From assembly GCF_037450285.1 (NCBI RefSeq), contig NZ_JAQISN010000001.1, positions 1,984,001-2,048,000 of the forward strand: a stretch of 64,000 nt of DNA, written 5' to 3'. The notes under the pieces were generated by a model. The model was given only the letters and a program-made list of their open reading frames with translations, searched no databases and was not told the DNA's origin. Positions 26,984-33,923 of the stretch are shown here, piece by piece. Both the position numbers and the translations under genes were made by a program. Numbering within the stretch: position 1 is the stretch's first letter; each line of letters begins with the position of its first letter. The DNA is from Erwinia sp. SLM-02. GTDB taxonomy: Bacteria; Pseudomonadota; Gammaproteobacteria; Enterobacterales; Enterobacteriaceae.

Positions 26984-27739
26984 TCAGGCTACCCGTATCG
27001 GTGCCCCCAGAGTTATCACGCTTTTCATGGCTTCCACAACGTCACCGTCAACCACGCTACGGCTGAATTCATCATTATCAGCCTCAGAACACATGGAGAC
27101 ACCGGCTTTACGGTAACGCATGGGTGAGGAAATTCGCTGGCTGGCGGAACTGTGCAGTTCGCTGATGCCCGCATCAATAAACTTTTGCAAATTACTCAGC
27201 CGCACTCCCGCGCCTGCCATTATCTTTGGACCACGTGTGATGCGGGTAAGTTCCCTTAATAACGGCAATCCGCTTTCGGCACTCTGCTGCTGGCCGGAGG
27301 TCAGGATCCTCGCCACCCCCAAATCCGTCAGCTGTTCCAGCGCCATCAGCGGGCTGTGGCAGAGATCGAAGGCGCGATGAAAGGTCACTTCCATTCCCGC
27401 GCACAAAGGCATTATTTGCAACATTCGCTGTAAATCGATATGTCCGTCGAGGTCTAACAGACCCACCACCACGCCGGGAAAGCCCTGCTCGCGAATGAAG
27501 GCAATGTCCGATTTGATCTGCTCAAATTCCGTGACACTGTAACAAAAATCCCCACTGCGCGGCCGTACAATAGGATGAACCGGAATAGACACGTGTTCTC
27601 TTGCGGCCATCAGAGTGCCCGCAGACGGGGTTAATCCTCCCTCAGTCGGGGAGGCACAGAGTTCAATTCGATCGGCACCGGCTTGCTCCGCCACCCGTGC
27701 GCAATCCACCCCATAGCAGCATACTTCCAGTTTTTGCAT
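26984..27739 (-). CDS. cutC: CutC family protein
   Basis: This 251-residue TIM-barrel protein starts at the ATG at 27739 (MQKLEVCCYGVDCA), preceded by AGGAG. Conserved blocks are GADRIELCASPTEGGLTPS, HPIVRPRSGDFCYS, VTFHRAFDLC and IMAGAGVR. It was linked to copper homeostasis in E. coli and binds Cu(I) in human CutC, but its bacterial function is disputed. It is the last clear host gene before the prophage. Confidence 0.93.
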   Translation of the reverse strand: MQKLEVCCYGVDCARVAEQAGADRIELCASPTEGGLTPSAGTLMAAREHVSIPVHPIVRPRSGDFCYSVTEFEQIKSDIAFIREQGFPGVVVGLLDLDGHIDLQRMLQIMPLCAGMEVTFHRAFDLCHSPLMALEQLTDLGVARILTSGQQQSAESGLPLLRELTRITRGPKIMAGAGVRLSNLQKFIDAGISELHSSASQRISSPMRYRKAGVSMCSEADNDEFSRSVVDGDVVEAMKSVITLGAPIRVA

Positions 27740-27966
27740 TCCGTTCTCCTGATAATTACTGCTGGCTGGTTGTTTATTCACATTCAGAGCTTTAGTCTGA
27801 TTAATGATAAAAATGAGCACACTGTAACAACCCGTCAAACCGCTACAATAGCCAGCCCGCGAAATGTACGCGCAACTCCTTCAGCTAGTTTATGACGTTT
27901 TGTGTCAGCACTCTGGCACAAATTTGTCACACCTCGGCATAACTCACACTTCATGTTCGTTAATGC

Positions 27967-28125
27967 TTATGAAACTCGAAGGTAGTCACATCGCTGATCG
28001 AAAAAGCTCACAACATCTGAAATTTCTGCTGCCTGGTATGAGTGGTACTCACCGTTGAAAGTGTAGCCATTCATTGCTTTGAAGGTCTGTGCAGGTGTTG
28101 CGATAGTTACAGATCGTGCCTTCAA
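27967..28125 (-). pseudogene. Possible phage-derived ORF remnant, 52 codons
   Basis: An open frame (TTG at 28125, stop at 27967) encodes a protein-like sequence with SVTIATPAQTFKAMNGYTF and EYHSYQAAEISDVVSFF. There is no good ribosome-binding site and the frame is closed just upstream. The sequence immediately upstream on the minus strand can be read as THAQRDRVRACDALV or as DALTLNVTA, which I recall from prophage genes annotated Icd-like/Ash; that memory is not verified. It may be a fragment of such an element left by an earlier insertion. Confidence 0.3.
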
Positions 28126-28307
28126 ACTAATGCATCACATGCCCTTACGCGGTCACGTTGAGCGTGAGTGCATCTATGAACATAACGATAGGTGACTGAA
28201 TCAGAAACGTTGCGTTTACAAGAGTTGACAGGAGGCTGCTGTAAATTGTAAAACATTAATACCAGTTATTTCTGGCACTTAACCACTCTTACAAATCAAA
28301 TTTAAAA

Positions 28308-28336
28308 TTCATATTTTACAGTCGGTTAAGTATAAT
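28308..28336 (+). promoter_or_regulatory. Candidate promoter of the small membrane-peptide genes
   Basis: TTCATA (28308-28313), 17 bases, TATAAT (28331-28336). Transcription would start at about 28343, at the first bases of the 18-base repeat. No other plausible promoter is as close to the two small genes. Confidence 0.5.
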
Positions 28337-28341
28337 TACAT

Positions 28342-28359
28342 ATCAGCATCAGGGCTGGT
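28342..28359 (+). repeat. 18-base leader repeat, left copy
   Basis: ATCAGCATCAGGGCTGGT occurs here and again at 63896-63913, in the same orientation and each time upstream of a gene starting MKIGYLFPAA. A shorter similarity (GACAGG...AGGG) follows in both copies. The copies are 35.5 kb apart. Confidence 0.85.
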
Positions 28360-28414
28360 GAAAATGGAGCATTCACGACAGGGAGGTTCACTGTCTGAGC
28401 ATGGTTGGTGAAAA

Positions 28415-28531
28415 ATGGATCTTTATGACTGGCTGTACGCGATCGGAGTTACTTTGTTAAGTGTCTGTTGCATCGGGATTTATGCAAGATTTGATAGGGT
28501 TTTCTACAAAGGTAAATCTAAAAAGAGATAG
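28415..28531 (+). CDS. Small membrane peptide, 38 residues
   Basis: ATG at 28415 opens 38 codons: MDLYDWLYAIG at the N-terminus, one hydrophobic segment (about residues 8-24) and a basic tail ending KGKSKKR. It ends two bases before the next small gene, so the two look like an operon. The ribosome-binding site (GGTG) is weak. The family is not recognised. A single helix with a basic end would fit a small regulatory membrane protein or a type I toxin, but neither is shown. Confidence 0.5.
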   Translation: MDLYDWLYAIGVTLLSVCCIGIYARFDRVFYKGKSKKR

Positions 28532-28533
28532 CT

Positions 28534-28632
28534 ATGAAGATTGGATACTTGTTTCCTGCTGCTTGTGGAATTGCCGGGGTATTACTTCTTATATGGTTCG
28601 TAGCAAGTGGAGCCTGGATGCCAGGTGCTTAG
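28534..28632 (+). CDS. Small membrane peptide MKIGYLFPAA family, 32 residues
   Basis: ATG at 28534 opens 32 codons: MKIGYLFPAACGIAGVLLLI at the N-terminus, then WFVASGAWMPGA. It is one hydrophobic helix without charged tail. AAGAGA lies upstream inside the end of the previous gene. A second gene with the same first ten residues starts at 63970, and the differences between them are mostly at third codon positions (ATT/ATC, GGA/GGC, TAC/TAT, TTG/CTG, TTT/TTC, CCT/CCA), which shows selection on the protein. Function unknown. Confidence 0.65.
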   Translation: MKIGYLFPAACGIAGVLLLIWFVASGAWMPGA

Positions 28633-28723
28633 TACCATTAAGGTTAAAACTGGTAATGTTCAACGTTAAATATTTCTCATAATGCGCTGTGCCTCAAGGC
28701 TCCTGTAGATGTATGATGCCAAC

Positions 28724-28794
28724 TCAGCTTTTAGCTGATATGGACCCCTGGTGTTTCTTGTACAAATTTACGCCCGAGTAACGCGGGCTTTTTT
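28724..28794 (+). ncRNA. Candidate small RNA unit 1 (hairpin, spacer, terminator)
   Basis: A perfect hairpin (TCAGCT TTT AGCTGA, 28724-28738), a 33-base spacer and a rho-independent terminator (GCCCG / CGGGC then six T, 28772-28794). It may be a small RNA or the 3' end of the mRNA of the two small genes that end at 28632. No separate promoter is clear. Confidence 0.4.
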
Positions 28795-28886
28795 GCCAAA
28801 CAATTGATTAAAATATTTGAGCATAACGATTGATAATTTTTAGGATAAATTGCCACTCAGATATTTTTTTGGACTATCATTGATCA

Positions 28887-28962
28887 TGACGCCATAGCGT
28901 CACTCTCCTCCAATTCTTTGCTTACTATTTACAAATTGCCCGCTTCAATGCGGGCTTTTTTT
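28887..28962 (+). ncRNA. Candidate small RNA unit 2 (hairpin, CU-rich spacer, terminator)
   Basis: A perfect hairpin (TGACGC CATA GCGTCA, 28887-28902), a CU-rich single-stranded stretch, then a terminator (GCCCGC / GCGGGC and seven T, 28938-28962). A promoter candidate lies just upstream: TTGCCA at 28850-28855, a 19-base spacer, and TATCAT at 28875-28880. The layout matches unit 1, with a shared TACAAATT before each terminator stem. This is the usual shape of an Hfq-dependent small RNA. Confidence 0.45.
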
Positions 28963-29159
28963 ATGTGCATTCTTTAAGTGGAGTTAAGTAAATCGAAAAA
29001 CGCAGAGGGATTTAATTCAAAGGGGAAATGGATGTAATCCAGGAGTTTATCGAAAATAATATGCAAGAGCCTGGGTTCACGACAACTTATGCAAAAAAAA
29101 CTTAAATTAAATCGCGACCTAGGAAAATGGCCTGTACAACACGTCTCAGGCCAAGAATA

Positions 29160-29402
29160 TCAACGAGAAGTTGATGTGGTGGTAGTTGTGGAAGTACCGG
29201 TATTAGAACCATTACCACCGCTACCAGCAGCGCCAATAGCAATACCAGCCAGCGCAGCTACAGCACCAACACCGATCGCATCAGTAGCACCTTGTGAGAG
29301 TCCGAAAGCACCCTCACCAGCTGCCCCACCTTCTACCGGTGCAGCTTGCACACCAGCAGCAAGTGAAGACAGTACCAAAAATACTGCAATTTTTGCCTTC
29401 AT
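29160..29402 (-). CDS. YjbE-like secreted Gly/Ser/Thr-rich protein
   Basis: The 80-residue protein from ATG at 29402 (preceded by GAGAGG) has a signal peptide ending near GVQAAP, a Gly/Ala-rich middle and the tail GGNGSNTGTSTTTTTSTSR. This tail and the layout match YjbE, the first gene of the yjbEFGH exopolysaccharide operon of E. coli. The other genes of that operon are absent here, so this is a solitary copy. Whether it belongs to the host or came with the prophage is open; it lies just outside the last clear phage gene. Confidence 0.6.
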   Translation of the reverse strand: MKAKIAVFLVLSSLAAGVQAAPVEGGAAGEGAFGLSQGATDAIGVGAVAALAGIAIGAAGSGGNGSNTGTSTTTTTSTSR

Positions 29403-29891
29403 GAATCTGCCTCTCAATTACTTAATACTTAAAAAACCAAACATTCCATCCAGGAAAGTGCAAAGATAATTTAGCATATGAATTTTATATTTCAATATCA
29501 TTTAGCAGGGGGTTAAGAAAAATATTATCGCCGTGGGATTTCCAATTGAATGAATCGAAACGCGTTAGAAAACTGAACGTTCGCAAAGCTTATGATTTTA
29601 TTAGCATTGTTTAAATTATGAATTTTTGGTTATCTAAACTTCGCCTACTTTCATTAGCGCTCTTTACAAAAAAAAGAATAAGAACTTCTGAGCTTATTAA
29701 GCTTAATAACTTCCAGTAAAATCCAATAAAGGATAAGCATTCTGTCTAACTATATGAATTATAATTAAATAATAGCAACACTAAGAATTCATAGTCAGTA
29801 CTCTGCATGGTTACTTCATTCACAAATCTTGGCCAAACTTCCAAATCAAAAATGTCCGGTATAGATATCTTTTTAGTGGTTGTTAACCCTT
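29403..29891. other. AT-rich region without recognisable gene; probable left prophage end
   Basis: About 490 bases, visibly AT-rich, with no convincing gene on either strand. A perfect 16-base palindrome TTATTAAGCTTAATAA lies at 29694-29709. The left end of the prophage should fall between yjbE-like and the first phage gene, or slightly further left, but an att core cannot be set without the other end. Confidence 0.4.
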
Positions 29892-30068
29892 TTAAGGGGA
29901 AGGATGCATTGATAACTTACTCAAAAATGGCACCTCTATTTTAGCGACCAGTGATACTCGAGTACTACCTGCTTTGATAATCAGAATAGTGCAAACTACG
30001 CGCCGGCCACCAGGCTCATGAACGATGCTGTTTCTGAATGCGATGGGGATTTCGTAGTAGCGCGGCAT
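29892..30068 (-). CDS. Small prophage protein, 58 residues
   Basis: ATG at 30068 opens 58 codons (MPRYYEIPIAFRNSIVHEPG at the N-terminus) with the strong ribosome-binding site GGGAGGG seven bases before it. It is the last gene of the late direction, after the LamG-like tail gene. Basic and hydrophobic residues alternate in the middle (RRVVCTILIIKAG). No family recognised. The good start signal makes it more than a chance frame. Confidence 0.55.
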   Translation of the reverse strand: MPRYYEIPIAFRNSIVHEPGGRRVVCTILIIKAGSTRVSLVAKIEVPFLSKLSMHPSP

Positions 30069-30146
30069 TATGCCCTCCCGTCAAAAAATACTGTATATAA
30101 GAACAGCATTATGATTTTTGGGGAGGGATCACGTGTTATTCATGAC

Positions 30147-30860
30147 TTATGCACGACTGGCCATGATTTCCTTTCCCACAGCGATGGCTGACTTACGCTG
30201 GGCTGGTGTCATATATCCATCATAAACCGAGAAAAATCCGACAGAACCGTCGCACGTTCCGCCTGAACCCCCCTGCCCCAAAAGCATCGGGATAGCCCAA
30301 CGTGTGATATTAATGGGGGAGGTGAACTCGTTCGGAACGACATCGCCGTGCTGATTCTCAATCCGTAATGATGCTGATGACAGAGTGATACACAGGATGT
30401 TCCATTCGTTTTCGACAAAAGTCGGCGATCGGTAACTTACTCCGGTCCCTGACGGATAGACAACCTGTACACGCACCGCTCTGTCATTCGGTGAAAAATC
30501 GATGCAGAAACCGCTTCCACTTCCCGCTGTCACGTTCCTGCAGTCAAGGAATGTCGAGAAAGCGTCGTATGTATTTGGCTTCACTGCGCACAGCACAGAT
30601 ATAGCATCTTTGCTTGCGATGAAATCCGTACTGCCCCCACCCCATGTGCGCGTAAAATCCAGCCCGTAATTCCTGATGACACCCCCTCCTTTTGTGGCCT
30701 TCCAGCCATGCCCGCTATTATCAAGCGGGTTTAATAAATCAAAGGCAGCCAGGCACGGCAGCGGGATATCATCCACCAGCCGTGAGTTTACAACGACGAA
30801 ATCATGATCCCATGATGTAAGCGGGATGAATTTATTACTGACAAGGCGAAGGCCAGACAT
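30147..30860 (-). CDS. Tail-associated protein with LamG/concanavalin-like fold
   Basis: The 237-residue protein has a pattern of LamG-like beta-sandwich domains (ISVLCAVKPNTYDAFSTFLD, FVENEWNILCITLSSASLRI, GSVGFFSVYDGYMTPAQRKS). Such proteins next to phage tailspikes are usually accessory receptor-binding or carbohydrate-binding parts. It lies 15 bases after the tailspike gene on the same strand. The C-terminal half contains glycine-rich loops. The fold call is by motif memory; the receptor is unknown. Confidence 0.6.
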   Translation of the reverse strand: MSGLRLVSNKFIPLTSWDHDFVVVNSRLVDDIPLPCLAAFDLLNPLDNSGHGWKATKGGGVIRNYGLDFTRTWGGGSTDFIASKDAISVLCAVKPNTYDAFSTFLDCRNVTAGSGSGFCIDFSPNDRAVRVQVVYPSGTGVSYRSPTFVENEWNILCITLSSASLRIENQHGDVVPNEFTSPINITRWAIPMLLGQGGSGGTCDGSVGFFSVYDGYMTPAQRKSAIAVGKEIMASRA

Positions 30861-30875
30861 TTATATACCTCAGGA

Positions 30876-33866
30876 TCAGAAAAATACAGAAGAGGGGATA
30901 TTCGGTGCTTTAAACGTGTCGCCACGATTTTCATTAGATGCACCACGTAGCGAACCACTGTATGTTGCACCACCAGCCGGATTAAGCCAGGTGCAGCCAA
31001 CGGCAACAGCGTGCGCGCTGTCAAAATAAAGATTGCCGGCCAGATTCGGCATCAACTGAATATCTGAACCGTTAATGCGCATTCGACTTTCTGCATTACC
31101 GTTCAGGTAACGGGCAAGCGAACCACCTGTAACGTGAACGGTACTGATTGCACCGCGTGTATCAACAACCGCATTAGGGCAGTTATCCAGCGTAATTTTG
31201 GGTATCCATGAATACGGGGATGTTTTATATTCATCCGTCCAGTTTGCTGAAGTACCAGGCAACCACACCGTGTTGTTGGTATCTAACTCTACGGTGGGAT
31301 TATTAATTACACTGACAATATCGCGGCCAATAACCTCTGCGTTAGTTCCGTTCGGGCGTTTTTTACGGCGGGAACCGAACGTATTTTTATACAAATCATC
31401 AGCAAAACGGATCAGGTTCATATGAACATTGTATTCTTTCGGCACGTTGATTGCTGTCATGCCGTCAACACTGATCATCTCCGGCAGGTACGTTTTGTAC
31501 CCGGTAGTTGCAGTATCGATACGCTCACTGCGAATAAAGCGAACGGCCGTGAAACTGAAGTTCCCCGGCGTCGCAGCAAAGTTAAGAGCGTTCTGGCAGT
31601 CAACCACGACATTCTTAATCGAGATCCGGTTAAAGCATTTGGTATCATGGCGGTCATTCGTCGTTTGCGTACCTACCGGGCGAACAATGTCATAACCAAT
31701 GGTGGAGGCAGTAAACGGAATATCCGTTGTGTCGAACTTAATAAGCAGCCCGTCAATTTCTAATACGCCGTCACAGTCGCAGGCATAATCTTCCCGAGCC
31801 TGCACCAGATAGTTTTGTTTTGCTTCGCCGCGGGTATTCTGACTGTTAACCGGAATAATGTGCGTGAGATCTTTAAACTTCCAGACCCCTCCACCGTGCG
31901 CATTAATACCACTGCCTTTCAGCGTGACATTGTATCCGCGAACGTTATACCCGAAAGTATGCCAGTCGATACGGTTCATCATGCAGTCACGGAACGTGAT
32001 TTCCTTGGTGCCGTGATGGCCGTTAACGCCCCAGCCATACATGCCCGTGAACCGTTTGACCTCCATGTCGATGCAGTCGCGGAACGACAGCACGTAAGCC
32101 CCCGCGTACTGAAATGACCCGTCGCATTGACCCCCTTTGTATTCCACGTCAAAAACCTCATGCGCGGAAATCTTCACCCAGGCAGGTGCAGAGCCGTAGG
32201 CATCTGTGCGCAACGACATTTTCCCGATAATGGTCATCGGACGATAAATTTCGATGTTATAAAACCGGCGACTGTTGCCGGACTCATGGAAGTGCGGCGG
32301 CTCGAAAGTAAGATAGTTGTCTTCTTTCGGAACGATAAACGCCTCTGCCACCGACCCGTCAGGGATGTTCTCCACCATCATATCCGTCAGCGCGCCGTTC
32401 TTGCCGATACGGGCGAAATCACGGTACAGCACCTGCTGGCGCGGCACATCGACAAGCCCGTTACGGGAGTACTTGACCGCACTGGAGCGCACGAACAGCA
32501 ACCCGCCGCGATACGGATACAGGTCCGGCAGAGGGAGCTGCCCGCTGCCCGCTTTCAGGTACTTTGCATAGGTGGTGTTCAGCGCAGCAATCTGCGCAGA
32601 TGTCAGCGGAATACGCGCTTTCCGGCTGCGGATGATGAACATTCGCACCGGCTCCGGCGCATCATCATCCAGCCCGGGTATTGGCCCCCAGCGGTCCTCT
32701 GCAACCCCGGAAATATCCGTGGTGACAATGGACGAACCGTTCAGATTGGTGTTGGTATAGACATTCCACTCGGTGTTTTTCCACAAAAACACGCCGTCAT
32801 TCTGCCTGACCGGAATATTCATCTTTTTGGCAAAATCAAAACAGGCGGCAATCCGATCATCCGCAGGCGTCTGGCCAGCCATGAGCGCGGCAGCACCAGC
32901 GCGGTCGCCGGTAGCGGCTTTAACGGCGAATGCCAGATAAGTGACACCGGGCACACGTGGCGCACCGAACATGTCCCACGACACAGAATCAGTCTGCCTG
33001 ACCCATCGCCGCCCCAGCACATCAACCAGACAGCCGCCGCCATCATCAGGCGAACTCGTGTCGCTGGCATCCACAACGAAACGACCGGCAATACGGTTTC
33101 CCACAACATCTTTTACTGTCGCAGGACCGCTGTACTGACGAATCGCGTTATAAGTCGAAGCGGTATCACCGGGAATGATTTCCCCCGACTGCCCGCCACT
33201 GTTTCCCCCGCCGCCGAAACCAACTACGGTGCCATCATTTTTAACACCCGCAATGACTAGGCCATTTGTGGAATGAATTACGAATGCCCAGCCCGGAGGA
33301 GCATTATTATCAATTGCATTACCTGAGAAAGTTAACCCACTGTCGCCAGTCTGGAGGGAAACAACTTCTGTCAGCTCGGTTTTAAGATCTTCCCGAATGC
33401 GAAAAACCCGGAGCCCGTTTTTCGTTGCAATATCAAAAACAGAATCTTCTGACTCACCCAACGACATTGTTTTCTGAATTAACCCGGACACATCAGCAGA
33501 AATCGCTTCAACTTTATCGGAGCTTACAACTGATGTGATTTCGACACCAACGCCATCAATGTTTCGATAATAAACAAAAGCGATATCATCGCCTGAACCA
33601 TTTATTTTTCTGAAGTATTGCCCATTAGTCGTCGCTGCCAGACCGGATGCAATATCAGGGACGGTGATCACCCCTGCACTGTCAAGAGATGAAATGATTT
33701 CATCAAATCCACTCTCAATTGCAGCCCATGTCTTCCGGGATGTCCCTTTGCGATCGGTATAATTTTTTTCCTGAGAGCTGACTATCAGATCCATTTTTTC
33801 CGCATTGAACTTTAAGTCCTGCGGGGCGGTGCTTGGAACCGGGTTATTAGTCGGGATGGTCGCCAT
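30876..33866 (-). CDS. Phage tailspike / receptor-binding protein
   Basis: This 996-residue protein begins with a virion-attachment part seen in enterobacterial phage tailspikes (MATIPTNNPVPSTAPQDLKF, KNYTDRKGTSRKTWAAIESG). The large middle and C-terminal part is rich in short beta strands with Asn/Gly turns (MYGWGVNGHHGTKEITFRDC and similar), as in right-handed beta-helix spikes that bind or cut capsule or O-antigen. No catalytic residues can be named with confidence. It lies after a terminator that follows the tail-tip gene, so it may have a separate transcript or need antitermination. Confidence 0.8.
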   Translation of the reverse strand: MATIPTNNPVPSTAPQDLKFNAEKMDLIVSSQEKNYTDRKGTSRKTWAAIESGFDEIISSLDSAGVITVPDIASGLAATTNGQYFRKINGSGDDIAFVYYRNIDGVGVEITSVVSSDKVEAISADVSGLIQKTMSLGESEDSVFDIATKNGLRVFRIREDLKTELTEVVSLQTGDSGLTFSGNAIDNNAPPGWAFVIHSTNGLVIAGVKNDGTVVGFGGGGNSGGQSGEIIPGDTASTYNAIRQYSGPATVKDVVGNRIAGRFVVDASDTSSPDDGGGCLVDVLGRRWVRQTDSVSWDMFGAPRVPGVTYLAFAVKAATGDRAGAAALMAGQTPADDRIAACFDFAKKMNIPVRQNDGVFLWKNTEWNVYTNTNLNGSSIVTTDISGVAEDRWGPIPGLDDDAPEPVRMFIIRSRKARIPLTSAQIAALNTTYAKYLKAGSGQLPLPDLYPYRGGLLFVRSSAVKYSRNGLVDVPRQQVLYRDFARIGKNGALTDMMVENIPDGSVAEAFIVPKEDNYLTFEPPHFHESGNSRRFYNIEIYRPMTIIGKMSLRTDAYGSAPAWVKISAHEVFDVEYKGGQCDGSFQYAGAYVLSFRDCIDMEVKRFTGMYGWGVNGHHGTKEITFRDCMMNRIDWHTFGYNVRGYNVTLKGSGINAHGGGVWKFKDLTHIIPVNSQNTRGEAKQNYLVQAREDYACDCDGVLEIDGLLIKFDTTDIPFTASTIGYDIVRPVGTQTTNDRHDTKCFNRISIKNVVVDCQNALNFAATPGNFSFTAVRFIRSERIDTATTGYKTYLPEMISVDGMTAINVPKEYNVHMNLIRFADDLYKNTFGSRRKKRPNGTNAEVIGRDIVSVINNPTVELDTNNTVWLPGTSANWTDEYKTSPYSWIPKITLDNCPNAVVDTRGAISTVHVTGGSLARYLNGNAESRMRINGSDIQLMPNLAGNLYFDSAHAVAVGCTWLNPAGGATYSGSLRGASNENRGDTFKAPNIPSSVFF

Positions 33867-33875
33867 AATTATTCC

Positions 33876-33904
33876 AATAAAAAACCCGGCGCGGTGGCCG
33901 GGTT
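33876..33904 (-). terminator. Terminator between tail-tip gene and tailspike gene
   Basis: On the minus strand AACCCGGC and GCCGGGTT form an eight-pair stem followed by a T-rich run. It lies inside the late operon, so Q-modified polymerase would read through, while unmodified transcripts would stop. Confidence 0.75.
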
Positions 33905-33923
33905 GTTGGTAGATGAAAAACTG

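Noticed and set aside
29618..29719. Plus-strand frame of 33 codons (MNFWLSKLRLLSLALF...) in the AT-rich boundary region
   Set aside because: No ribosome-binding site and no sign of conservation; such frames are expected by chance in AT-rich DNA.
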